Shown piece by piece: positions 9,509 to 17,314 of a stretch of 49,178 bases of DNA; position 1 is the stretch's first letter, and the number at the start of each line of letters is the position of its first letter. Below the pieces are notes generated by a model. It did not search any database, had not been told where the DNA came from, and saw only the letters and a program-made list of their open reading frames with translations. Source of the stretch: Lentisphaeria bacterium (GTDB lineage: Bacteria > Verrucomicrobiota > Lentisphaeria > Victivallales > UBA1829). A program made the position numbers and the translations under genes. The stretch covers positions 1 through 49,178 of the forward strand of contig JAGBXB010000068.1 of NCBI GenBank assembly GCA_017629515.1. The letters run 5' to 3'.

Positions 9509-10381
9509 TTATTCTTTCAGGGTTTTCAACAGTTCCTCTTCACGGAATTTTCCGGGGGAGAGGGAAAAATGTTTTTTAAATACTTTTGCAAAATAGTTGC
9601 CGTTGTCAAAGCCGCATTTTTCCCCGATTTCCCCGATACTGCCTTTTTCATCCAGCAGAAATTGTTTTGCTTTGTTCAATCGGTAAATACATAAATAGTC
9701 CCGGAAAGAAAATCCGGTTGAAGCATGGAAAACTCTGGAAAAATGATATTTGCTCACATTCAGATATTCTGCGATATCTTCCAGATGCAGCTTTTCCGGA
9801 TAGTTCCTTGCAATATAATTTTTTGCTTTTTCCGCAATGATCCGGGGGGACAAGGGAGTGCTTTTCGTACAGGAAGCAGGGGAGGCGGGGGGAGTGGAAA
9901 AAGGATGGATATCCAAATAGAACAGAAGAAGAATATTCAGAAGCCGGACATTTTCTATTGCCTGACCGCAACCGGCATGGACATTATCAAAACGCATCCT
10001 TTCCGCAATCATTTTGATTTCTGTAACGGTCTCTTCTGAAAGAAGTTTGAATTGGGCGTTATTGAAATCCCGGAAAAATTCCGGAGCATCCCAGGAAAAA
10101 TTTACATAAAGGACCTTCAGATCTTCTTTAAAATCAAAATCGTCCCTGTGCAGTGTTCCTGCCGGGACGATCAAAGATTCACCGGGAGAAGCAAAATACT
10201 CCCGGCGTCTGCCTTCTTCCTGAAAGATCAGACGGATCTTTCCGCTTAAAACATGGAGAAATTCATGGTTTCCGGATTTATGGAATTTTTCAGCCCAGGT
10301 GGAATCATAAACGATCCCCGCCATATACCGGATGGAGGGCACACACTTGAAAAATTCCATACATTCCTGCTTTTTCACCAT
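9509..10381 (-). CDS. AraC-family transcriptional regulator with cupin sensor
   Basis: A 290-residue regulator. Residues about 15-110 form a cupin-like effector domain (NHEFLHVLSGKIRLIF, then SPGESLIVPAGTLHRDDF). Residues about 190-285 form the two helix-turn-helix AraC domain, with LEDIAEYLNVSKYHFSRVFHASTGFSFRDYL as first HTH and IGEIGEKCGFDNGNYFAKVFKKHFSLSPGKFR as second. The start at 10381 lacks a good ribosome site; a start at residue 8 (10360) follows GCAGGA and is a credible alternative. It lies 22 bases downstream of thyX on the same strand, so it is probably read from the upstream kinase-like gene promoter. No sugar-utilisation gene adjoins it on its own strand, so the target is unknown. 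Confidence 0.88.
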   Translation of the reverse strand: MVKKQECMEFFKCVPSIRYMAGIVYDSTWAEKFHKSGNHEFLHVLSGKIRLIFQEEGRRREYFASPGESLIVPAGTLHRDDFDFKEDLKVLYVNFSWDAPEFFRDFNNAQFKLLSEETVTEIKMIAERMRFDNVHAGCGQAIENVRLLNILLLFYLDIHPFSTPPASPASCTKSTPLSPRIIAEKAKNYIARNYPEKLHLEDIAEYLNVSKYHFSRVFHASTGFSFRDYLCIYRLNKAKQFLLDEKGSIGEIGEKCGFDNGNYFAKVFKKHFSLSPGKFREEELLKTLKE

Positions 10382-10403
10382 TTTTTATGGGGAAAGATTT
10401 TTC

Positions 10404-11105
10404 TTACCACTCATCTCCAATGCTTTTATAGTATTCCGCCACATTGGGGATAATGGGCTTGATGAGAGTTTTGATCGCCTGTGCATACTGACGGATCTCC
10501 CACTGGGCGTGGTCGCTGTCCCGCAAAGAAAGGAAGTGAAGAAGATTGTTGAGATCCACAGTTCCCCAGAATGTTACCATCATGTTCTGGGGAAGAACGC
10601 CTCTTGCCTGTTCACGGCAGACTCCGCCATCCAGAAGTTTGTTGTAAAGAGCCAGAGAATCCACATTCTGTTTCCGGATCATTTCCAGATAGGTCGCATC
10701 ATCAAAATCCGGGCTGTCCACAGAAGCCTGTCTGTTGGTTTCCGCCTGTTTGCGCAATTTCCCGGGAGTATAGAATTCCAGGTCGATTTCTGTATAACGG
10801 CGGGAGATTTCATTATAAGACCATGTACGGTGACGGTGCCACTGACCACGGATGAAAAGGGGACAGTGGATACTGAATGTAAAGACCAGATGTTCCAGAG
10901 GACTTGTGTGGCGGTTTTCAATAAGATATTTGAGCAATGTCACATCCCGTTCTTCCATGGTGCTTTTCAGTTTGCCGAAAGAGACTCTGGCGGCATTGAC
11001 GATGGTCGTTTCACTGCCCAGATGGTCGATAAGTCCCACCCAACCCTGTCCGTCAAGGACTTTTACATGATTTTCCGGGGGGATGTTCAAGTGTTGTGTA
11101 CTCAT
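10404..11105 (-). CDS. thyX: FAD-dependent thymidylate synthase ThyX
   Basis: ThyX methylates dUMP to dTMP using methylene-tetrahydrofolate and FAD/NADPH, replacing ThyA. The 233-residue length is typical. The signature RHRX7S is present at residues 91-101 (RHRTWSYNEIS), followed by RRY. HTSPLEH at 66-72 is the conserved FAD-contact segment, and RGVLPQNM at about 170 matches the dUMP-binding region. A strong AAGGAG site precedes the ATG. It sits 31 bases downstream of the pseudokinase gene and 22 bases upstream of the AraC gene, all on the same strand. Confidence 0.95.
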   Translation of the reverse strand: MSTQHLNIPPENHVKVLDGQGWVGLIDHLGSETTIVNAARVSFGKLKSTMEERDVTLLKYLIENRHTSPLEHLVFTFSIHCPLFIRGQWHRHRTWSYNEISRRYTEIDLEFYTPGKLRKQAETNRQASVDSPDFDDATYLEMIRKQNVDSLALYNKLLDGGVCREQARGVLPQNMMVTFWGTVDLNNLLHFLSLRDSDHAQWEIRQYAQAIKTLIKPIIPNVAEYYKSIGDEW

Positions 11106-11136
11106 TTTTTTTCTCCTTTTATATATGAATTTGAGT

Positions 11137-12198
11137 TTATTCTTTCAATTCCTGGGGCAGAGCCTCATCCGCTTTGATCAACGCTTCAAGAAGTTCCAGA
11201 CGGGAAGAAAATCTTTCTGCCGGATCTTTTCTGGTCATTTTATCCAGAATTTCCTGCGTAAGTGTACTGATCTTCACCGGAAGATTTTTCCCGGATACAG
11301 GGGGCAGAGTTTCTTGCAGATGGGCTTTCTTCTGAGCTTCGGCAGTATCGGCATAGAAAGGGAGTACGCCGGTCAGAAGCCGGTAGAAAATGATTCCCAG
11401 GGAATACATGTCGCTCTGCCAGGAAATTTCCCCTCCGGTAATATATTCCGGGGAAGAATAGAAAAATGTTTCCTTCGGGAATACGGTATCTCTTTCCTTT
11501 ACAAAATGCGGCATCAATCCCATATTCAACAGAAAAAGCGGCTTCTTCATGGCAAAAAGGATTTTTGACGGGGTAAGCCTTCCATGAGGCCCCCATTGGG
11601 AATAGGCTTGATCCAGTTTTTCCGCTGTTTTATAAATGGTAAAAAGTGCCTTGTGTTCATTCAACGGGGCTTTTGCCTGAATGAAATATTCCAGAGAGGG
11701 CTGTTCCACATATTTTGTGATGATATAACAATACCCGGAATCATCCAGCCCCCAGGAAAGGATCTCCGGAGTGACCCTTGTTTCCGCTGTTTGCAGAGAA
11801 CTTACCGCAGAAAGTTTTTTCATAAGAAGGAGAAAATCTTCCGCTTTGTCCGGCCGGGGGAAAAGTTGCAGTACCGCGGAATCCGGATTATTCTGCAATT
11901 CCGCATTTGTTTCGGGAACGGCAAGAAAGGTCAGGGAGGAAGGGGATAAACATCTTGCAATAACATAATCTTTGAAAATATTTCCCTGCTGTAACAGGAG
12001 TTTACCGGAACTCTGGAAATTGGAATGCCCCGGAACCGTAAACGGCTGGGGGGTACGGAATCTATCTGTTTTTGAGGCGATTCCGGCAAGCCGTGCAGCG
12101 GAGAGAATGCCGGGGGAAAGGAAATTGCCGGCCCCCTGATTATTTTCCCATAAAGACTTTCTGGTGCTTTGTAAATTTTTATCTGTTTTACTGCTCAT
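11137..12198 (-). CDS. Protein kinase-fold pseudokinase
   Basis: A 353-residue protein with a serine/threonine kinase fold of the bacterial Pkn2 type but without the catalytic residues. The glycine-rich loop reads ARCLSPSSLTFLAV with no glycine. The VAIK lysine is replaced by Q111 (AVLQLF), the HRD loop by H205-G206-R207 (then LTPSKIL), and the DFG by N225-M226-G227. Structural motifs remain: SSPEYITGG at 248-256 in the APE position and SDMYSLGIIFYRLLTGVLPF at 262-281. No transmembrane segment is visible, and the first 70 residues are low in recognisable structure. It has its own promoter (12240-12268) and a GGAGAG ribosome site, and it heads the group with thyX and the AraC gene. Likely a scaffold or regulatory partner; the partner is unknown. 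Confidence 0.8.
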   Translation of the reverse strand: MSSKTDKNLQSTRKSLWENNQGAGNFLSPGILSAARLAGIASKTDRFRTPQPFTVPGHSNFQSSGKLLLQQGNIFKDYVIARCLSPSSLTFLAVPETNAELQNNPDSAVLQLFPRPDKAEDFLLLMKKLSAVSSLQTAETRVTPEILSWGLDDSGYCYIITKYVEQPSLEYFIQAKAPLNEHKALFTIYKTAEKLDQAYSQWGPHGRLTPSKILFAMKKPLFLLNMGLMPHFVKERDTVFPKETFFYSSPEYITGGEISWQSDMYSLGIIFYRLLTGVLPFYADTAEAQKKAHLQETLPPVSGKNLPVKISTLTQEILDKMTRKDPAERFSSRLELLEALIKADEALPQELKE

Positions 12199-12239
12199 GG
12201 CTCTCCTGAATCTTCTGCCGGTGAAGAATATTGTTTTAA

Positions 12240-12268
12240 ACTATAATAATAAAGAACGATTTTTTCAA
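12240..12268 (-). promoter_or_regulatory. Sigma-70-type promoter for the pseudokinase-thyX-araC group
   Basis: Read on the minus strand: TTGAAA (12263-12268), 17-bp spacer, TATAGT (12240-12245). It lies 41 bases upstream of the start codon. Confidence 0.65.
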
Positions 12269-12321
12269 GCAGGAAAGAAGAAAAAATCCGGAAAAAATTT
12301 TTATTGGCGTTCATTTGAATA

Positions 12322-12350
12322 TTGAAAAATCAAAAAAGAAAATGTAAATT
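12322..12350 (+). promoter_or_regulatory. Sigma-70-type promoter for hisF
   Basis: TTGAAA (12322-12327), 17-bp spacer, TAAATT (12345-12350), 35 bases upstream of the hisF start codon. Confidence 0.6.
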
Positions 12351-12385
12351 ATAAGATACTGAAAAAATACAAAGGAGTAAAGAGT

Positions 12386-13150
12386 ATGGAAAAAGAAGTT
12401 GTGATCATGCCCTGTCTGGATATGCAGAACGGCCGTGTGGTGAAAGGCGTGCATTTCGTAGATATTGCTGATGCCGGTGATCCGGTGGAATGTGCAAAGG
12501 CTTATTGTCAGGCAGGGGCCGATGAACTTGCTTTGCTTGATATTACTGCGACAGTGGAAAACAGAGGTACTCTGCTGGATGTGGTAAAGAGAGTTGCAGA
12601 AGTTTGTACAGTTCCCTTTACCGTTGGCGGCGGGATCTCTGATGTGAAAAGTGCCGGTTCTGTTCTTGCTGCCGGAGCAAATAAAGTATCTGTTTCCAGT
12701 GCTGCGTTCCGCAATAAAGGGATCATTCCTGCCATGATAAAAGAGTTTGGCGTGGATGCCGTGACCGTGGCTATCGATGTGGATGTGAATCCCGCATTGC
12801 CCTCCGGATATGAAGTATATATCGATGGCGGCAGAACTGCCACAGGAAAAGACGCTCTGGAATGGGCAAAAGAAGTGGATGGTATGGGCGTAAAAGTCAT
12901 CCTCCCCACAAGTAAAGCAGGTGACGGGGCAAAGACCGGCTATGATCTTCCTGTGATCAGAAAGATGGCAGAAGTCTGCTCTGCTTCCATCGTTGCTTCC
13001 GGCGGAGCTGGAAAAATGGAACACTTTCTTGAAGCAGTACAGGCGGGGGCAAATGTCCTGCTTGCCGCTTCTGTTTTCCACTTCCACATGATCGATATTC
13101 CTGAATTGAAGAAATATCTTGCGGCAAACGGAGTAAAAGTAAGACTTTGA
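12386..13150 (+). CDS. hisF: Imidazole glycerol phosphate synthase cyclase subunit HisF
   Basis: HisF, with the glutaminase HisH, converts PRFAR plus ammonia to imidazole glycerol phosphate and AICAR in histidine synthesis. The 254-residue TIM barrel has MPCLDMQNGRVVKG (catalytic Asp of the CLD motif), the first phosphate-binding FTVGGGIS, the second catalytic Asp in TVAIDVD, and the C-terminal phosphate site IVASGGAGKMEHF. The usual ILLTSMDRDGTKDGYD segment is here ILPTSKAGDGAKTGYD, a divergent version that keeps the DG and GYD positions. It is a single-gene unit with its own promoter and an AAAGGAG site, away from any other his gene. It converges on uvrB across a shared terminator. Confidence 0.92.
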   Translation: MEKEVVIMPCLDMQNGRVVKGVHFVDIADAGDPVECAKAYCQAGADELALLDITATVENRGTLLDVVKRVAEVCTVPFTVGGGISDVKSAGSVLAAGANKVSVSSAAFRNKGIIPAMIKEFGVDAVTVAIDVDVNPALPSGYEVYIDGGRTATGKDALEWAKEVDGMGVKVILPTSKAGDGAKTGYDLPVIRKMAEVCSASIVASGGAGKMEHFLEAVQAGANVLLAASVFHFHMIDIPELKKYLAANGVKVRL

Positions 13151-13163
13151 TCGCGGGGGAAAC

Positions 13164-13203
13164 GTACGGATAAGTACGGATAAGTACGGATAGGTACGGA
13201 AAA
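13164..13203 (+). repeat. Four tandem 10-bp repeats (GTACGGATAA)
   Basis: Four consecutive copies start at 13164, 13174, 13184 and 13194. Copies one and two are identical, copy three has one change, and copy four diverges at its end. They lie between the hisF stop and the shared terminator. Too short and spacer-free for a CRISPR array. Confidence 0.85.
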
Positions 13204-13209
13204 ATGCAA

Positions 13210-13250
13210 AAAGAGCCGGTATCTTTGGTGCCGGTTCTTTATTTTTTTTT
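13210..13250. terminator. Bidirectional terminator between hisF and uvrB
   Basis: AAAGAGCCGG (13210-13219) pairs with CCGGTTCTTT (13231-13240) with one G-T pair; a T-run follows on the plus strand (13242-13250) and a T-rich stretch on the minus strand. It serves both convergent genes. Confidence 0.85.
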
Positions 13251-15393
13251 ATTTTTGTTTTTGCTGTTCCGCCAGTGCTTTTTCCGCAGCTTTCAAACGG
13301 TCGCGCAACTGGGCTGCCCGTTCAAATTCCAGTGCTTCTGCAGCAGCAAGCATCTCTGTTTCCAATGCCGTAATGACCTGTTGGGGGTCAAGTCCCTCCC
13401 AGTTGTCCAACGAGGAACTTTGAATGATTTTCCCTTTACTGATCCGGTTTTTGCCGGATTTCTTTTCTTCACGGCTCTCATATTCCGTATGTTTTTCAGC
13501 GATCCCGAAAGCAGAACGGAAGAAATCTTCTTCTTTCCTTTCTCTGGAAGAATAAAGACTTTTTGCATTGGACGCATTTTCCCCTTCCCGGCTGATAAGC
13601 CCCAGAACATCGGTAATGGTCTCCCTTTGGGATTTAACGATGGTTTCGGGGATTATTCCATGTTTATCATTATATTCCTGCTGTTTTTTCCGCCGTTCTT
13701 CTGTGGTTCTTATAACTTCTTTCATGCTGTCTGTAACTTTATCCGCATAGAATATGACTTTGCCTTCCGCATTTCTTGCCGCTCTGCCCGCCACCTGGGT
13801 AAGAGATCTTGTGGAACGCAAAAATCCTTCCTTATCCGCATCCAGAATGGCAACAAGTTTGATTTCCGGCATGTCGATACCCTCTCTCATAAGATTGATG
13901 CCGATGATGCAGTCAAACTCTCCTTTCCGCAGTTCGGAAAGAAGTTTCACCCGTTCTATTACATCGATATCCGAATGAAGATATTTGACTTTCAACCCCA
14001 GATCGCAAAGATAATCGGACAATCTTTCCGCACTTTTCTTTGTAAGAGTGGCAACCAGTGTCCTGCCGCCGCTTTCCGTACATTTTCGGATCTCTTCCAT
14101 CACATCGTCGATCTGATTGGAAAGAGGGTGAACTTCTATGGGGGGATCAAGCAGTCCGGTGGGGCGTACCACCTGTTCCACAACCCGCCCCTGTGAAAGC
14201 TCCAGTTCAAATTGCCCCGGAGTGGCTGAAACAAAGATCACATCCCCTATCAATTCCATAAATTCCTCAAAGGTGAGCGGCCGGTTATCCAGTGCTGACG
14301 GCAGCCGGAACCCGTAATCCACCAGAACCTGTTTTCTGCTGCGGTCGGCTTTATACATGGCTTGCAGCTGGGGAATGGTCACATGGGATTCATCAATGAT
14401 GGTAAGAAGTCCTTTGGGATAAAAATCCAGCAGGCAGTAGGGGCGGCTTCCCGGCTCGCGCCCGGCAAGATGGCGGGAGTAGTTTTCGATCCCCTGACAG
14501 TAGCCGATCTCCCGCATCATCTCCACATCATAATTGACTCTCTGATAAAGTCTCTGTGCCTCCACAAGTTTGCCCTGTTTTTCAAAATTACGGACGCACT
14601 CTTTCATCTCATCAAGGATATTGCCTATGGCAAGTTCTATTTTTTCCTGGGACATGACAAAATGTTTCGGCGGGAAGATGACCGCATTGGAGGGGCGGGA
14701 TTTTACTTTGCCGGTAATAAGTTCGCACCGGGAGAGACTGTCAATGGTATCCCCCCAGAACTCCACTCTTACAAATTCCTCCCTGTGGGCAAGGAAGATA
14801 TCCACCACATCCCCCCGGACACGGAACTGACCCCGTTCCGGTGCTGTATCATTGCGTTCAAACTGCATTTCCACAAGTTTGTGCAGCAATTCCGTACGGG
14901 AAATATCCTGATTTATTTTCAGTTCCACGGACATTTCCTGATAGTCTTCTCTTGCGGTCAAACCGTAAATACTTGAAACACTTGCCACAGTAAGCACATC
15001 CGGGCGTTCCAGCAGAGAAACCGTGGCAGAAAGACGCAATCTTTCAATATTATCATTGATCCCGCAATCTTTTGCAATATAGGTATCCGTCTGGGGAATA
15101 TAGGATTCCGGCAGGTAATAGTCATAGTAACTGATAAAATATTCCACAGCATTGGCAGGGAGAAAGGCTTTGAACTCACTGTATAACTGGGCGGCAAGAG
15201 TTTTATTGTGGGAAAGAAGAAGAACCGGGCGTTTGACCGAGGCAAGAAGATTGGCTAATGTAAAGGTCTTTCCGGAACCTGTCACCCCCAGAAGGGTCTG
15301 GAAACGGCGTTTTTCCTTCAATCCCTGCATCAATTCCGCAATGGCTTTGGGCTGATCACCCGCAGGTTTGTACTCTGAAAAAACATGAAACAT
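13249..15393 (-). CDS. uvrB: Excinuclease ABC subunit B
   Basis: UvrB is the damage-verifying DNA helicase-like subunit of nucleotide excision repair, loaded by UvrA and cut by UvrC. The start at 15393 is chosen because GAGGAGAAG precedes it; 13 further in-frame codons upstream run into the previous terminator. The 714-residue protein has Walker A GVTGSGKT at 36-43, the beta-hairpin region (YYDYYLPESYIPQTDTYI), the DESH helicase motif II, the C-terminal helicase motifs (INLMREGIDMPE, QVAGRAARN) and a C-terminal UVR motif at about 672-706 for UvrC contact. The beta-hairpin carries the normal tyrosines. All expected domains are present. Confidence 0.97.
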   Translation of the reverse strand: MFHVFSEYKPAGDQPKAIAELMQGLKEKRRFQTLLGVTGSGKTFTLANLLASVKRPVLLLSHNKTLAAQLYSEFKAFLPANAVEYFISYYDYYLPESYIPQTDTYIAKDCGINDNIERLRLSATVSLLERPDVLTVASVSSIYGLTAREDYQEMSVELKINQDISRTELLHKLVEMQFERNDTAPERGQFRVRGDVVDIFLAHREEFVRVEFWGDTIDSLSRCELITGKVKSRPSNAVIFPPKHFVMSQEKIELAIGNILDEMKECVRNFEKQGKLVEAQRLYQRVNYDVEMMREIGYCQGIENYSRHLAGREPGSRPYCLLDFYPKGLLTIIDESHVTIPQLQAMYKADRSRKQVLVDYGFRLPSALDNRPLTFEEFMELIGDVIFVSATPGQFELELSQGRVVEQVVRPTGLLDPPIEVHPLSNQIDDVMEEIRKCTESGGRTLVATLTKKSAERLSDYLCDLGLKVKYLHSDIDVIERVKLLSELRKGEFDCIIGINLMREGIDMPEIKLVAILDADKEGFLRSTRSLTQVAGRAARNAEGKVIFYADKVTDSMKEVIRTTEERRKKQQEYNDKHGIIPETIVKSQRETITDVLGLISREGENASNAKSLYSSRERKEEDFFRSAFGIAEKHTEYESREEKKSGKNRISKGKIIQSSSLDNWEGLDPQQVITALETEMLAAAEALEFERAAQLRDRLKAAEKALAEQQKQK

Positions 15394-15405
15394 CTTCTTC
15401 TCCTC

Positions 15406-15440
15406 AAAAAAAATCCGGCATATATTGGACATGCCGGATC
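15406..15440 (-). terminator. Terminator of the acyl-CoA synthetase gene
   Basis: On the minus strand ATCCGGCAT (15431-15439 read in reverse) and its perfect complement at 15413-15421 form a 9-bp stem followed by eight Ts (15406-15413). It ends transcription about 12 bases before the uvrB start codon, so uvrB must have a promoter within or across this element. Confidence 0.8.
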
Positions 15441-15461
15441 TTTCCTAGTTCCCTTACCGGA

Positions 15462-17102
15462 TCATTTGATCTCGTTCTGCTGTGCCACAAGCTGATCCGC
15501 ACCGTAAAGTTTCCGCAATTTGGGTTTTTCGATCTTCCCTGTGGGATTGCGGGGCACCTGGGCAAAAATGATCTTCCGGGGTCTCTGATACCGGGGCAGT
15601 CTCTGACAGAAATTGTTGACCTCTTCTTCCGTAAGGACTGCGCCATCTTTGACCTGAATGATGGCGGCGGCGATCTCTCCCAGACGGGCATCCGGCAAAC
15701 CGATGACTGCCACATCGTTGATGGCATCATGCTTGCGCAGATAATCTTCGATCTGCACAGGATAGAGGTTTTCCCCACCGGTAATGATCACATCTTTCTT
15801 TCTGTCCACAAGGTAGATGAACCCGTCTTCGGATTCTTTTGCCATATCTCCTGTATAAAGCCAGCCGTCTTCGGACAATACTTCATTGGTGGCTTTTTCG
15901 TCTTTATGGTAACGGAGCATGACGCCGGCACCTTTGAGTGCAAGTTCCCCTACTTCCCCACGGGCGACCGTTTCCCTTTTTTCATTGACGATCTTTGTCT
16001 GCCAGCCGTAACCGGCAATTCCGATTGCCCCCACATGTTCAATATTTTCCATTCCCAGATGCACCGCACCCGGCCCGATGGATTCACTTAAACCGTAATT
16101 GGTATCGTAAAGGTGATGGGGGAATACTTTTTTCCACCGTTTGATGAGACTGGGAGGGACGGGCTGGGCGCCGATGTGCATAAGTTTCCACTGGGCAAGC
16201 TGATACTCTTCCAGTTTGATTTCCCCACGGTCAATGGCATCAAGAATATCCTGCGCCCAGGGAACAAGAAGCCAGACGACCGTACACTTTTCTTCGGAGA
16301 CCGCTCTTACGATCCATTCCGGCTTGATCCCTTTGAGAAGGACGGCTTTGCCTCCTACAAGGAAACTGCCGAACCAGTGCATTTTCGCCCCGGTATGGTA
16401 AAGGGGAGGGATGCACAGAAAAGTATCCTCTTTTGTCTGCCCGTGATGTTTCTGTTCCACAATGGCGGCATGCATCAGACTGCGGTGGGCGTGGACGATG
16501 GCTTTGGGGAAACCGGTCGTCCCGGAGGAAAAATATATGGCGGCTTCATCAAAATCGGAGAGGGGGATACGGGGGGAACGGTCGGAGCAGTAGGAAACGA
16601 TCCTGTTGTAGGATTCGGCAAAACTGGGACAATCCTCCCCGACATAAAGAAGGGATTTCACTCTGGGGATGGCGTCACAGATCGCCTCCACTCTTCCGAT
16701 AAAAGATGAACCGAATACCAGTACATCCGCATCTGCCAGTTCCAGGCAGTATCTGATCTCTTCGGAAGAATAACGGAAGTTGAGAGGAACAGCCATTGCT
16801 CCGCTTTTCAGGATCCCGAAATAGATGGGCAGCCATTCCAGGCAGTTCATGAGAAGAATGGCAACTTTCTTGCCTTTGCCGATCCCTCTTGTCAAAAGCA
16901 GATTCGCCATTCTGTTGGCTTTTCTGTCAAATTCCCCCCATGTGATCTCGGAACGGAAAGAGGCGGCGGGAGAAGATTCGATAAGAGAATATTCTTTCCA
17001 TGTAGTATGTCTGTTTTCCAGTTCCTGGGGATTGATTTCCACAAGAGCAATGTCATTTTCATATAACGCGGCATTGCGTTCAAGAATCTCTGTAATAGGC
17101 AT
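15462..17102 (-). CDS. Acyl-CoA synthetase / AMP-dependent ligase
   Basis: ANL-superfamily enzyme that activates a carboxylic acid as acyl-AMP and transfers it to CoA. The start at 17102 follows CCCGGAG and lies 28 bases downstream of the promoter -10; the longer frame would start inside the promoter. The 546-residue protein shows the P-loop YFSSGTTGFPK at 190-200, the LYHTGAKMHW segment, YGLSESIGPG (A5-like motif), DGWLYTGDMAKESEDGFIYLVDRKKD (A7-A8 hinge), GGENLYPVQIED, and the C-terminal PTGK lysine (K523). The family resembles fatty-acid or cyclohexanecarboxylate-type ligases, but the substrate cannot be read from the sequence. Monocistronic, with its own promoter and terminator. Confidence 0.87.
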   Translation of the reverse strand: MPITEILERNAALYENDIALVEINPQELENRHTTWKEYSLIESSPAASFRSEITWGEFDRKANRMANLLLTRGIGKGKKVAILLMNCLEWLPIYFGILKSGAMAVPLNFRYSSEEIRYCLELADADVLVFGSSFIGRVEAICDAIPRVKSLLYVGEDCPSFAESYNRIVSYCSDRSPRIPLSDFDEAAIYFSSGTTGFPKAIVHAHRSLMHAAIVEQKHHGQTKEDTFLCIPPLYHTGAKMHWFGSFLVGGKAVLLKGIKPEWIVRAVSEEKCTVVWLLVPWAQDILDAIDRGEIKLEEYQLAQWKLMHIGAQPVPPSLIKRWKKVFPHHLYDTNYGLSESIGPGAVHLGMENIEHVGAIGIAGYGWQTKIVNEKRETVARGEVGELALKGAGVMLRYHKDEKATNEVLSEDGWLYTGDMAKESEDGFIYLVDRKKDVIITGGENLYPVQIEDYLRKHDAINDVAVIGLPDARLGEIAAAIIQVKDGAVLTEEEVNNFCQRLPRYQRPRKIIFAQVPRNPTGKIEKPKLRKLYGADQLVAQQNEIK

Positions 17103-17136
17103 TTTATACTCCGGGTTGTTTGTTTGCGTTCTTCTA

Positions 17137-17165
17137 AATATAGCACTTTCTCTCATGTATTGCAA
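17137..17165 (-). promoter_or_regulatory. Sigma-70-type promoter for the acyl-CoA synthetase
   Basis: Read on the minus strand: TTGCAA (17160-17165), 17-bp spacer, TATATT (17137-17142). Confidence 0.65.
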
Positions 17166-17203
17166 ATATTTTCAGCCTGAAAATACACTAAAAAAGACCT
17201 TTG

Positions 17204-17289
17204 TTGTGTTAAAAAGAACTATTTATTGTTTTCTCCCTTGAAAAAACACTGTTTCCGGGGTAAATTACTTTGTAAGAATTTTAACACAA
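17204..17289. promoter_or_regulatory. Paired inverted 11-bp sites bracketing a promoter
   Basis: TTGTGTTAAAA (17204-17214) and its perfect inverse TTTTAACACAA (17279-17289) lie 75 bp apart centre to centre, about seven helical turns. They bracket the plus-strand promoter at 17238-17266, the second copy falling just downstream of the predicted start site. The arrangement fits a repressor that loops the DNA, but no regulator gene adjoins it. Confidence 0.5.
17238..17266 (+). promoter_or_regulatory. Sigma-70-type promoter for the Gfo/Idh-isomerase operon
   Basis: TTGAAA (17238-17243), 17-bp spacer, TAAATT (17261-17266), about 50 bases upstream of the start codon. Confidence 0.6.
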
Positions 17290-17314
17290 TACCGTTAAAA
17301 AAAAGGAAAGAAAA

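Noticed and set aside
13164-13203. Possible CRISPR repeat array
   Set aside because: Repeat units are only 10 bp and have no spacers.
13204-14196. 330-residue open frame on the plus strand opposite uvrB
   Set aside because: Antisense shadow of uvrB, rich in Phe and other residues typical of reverse-frame reading.
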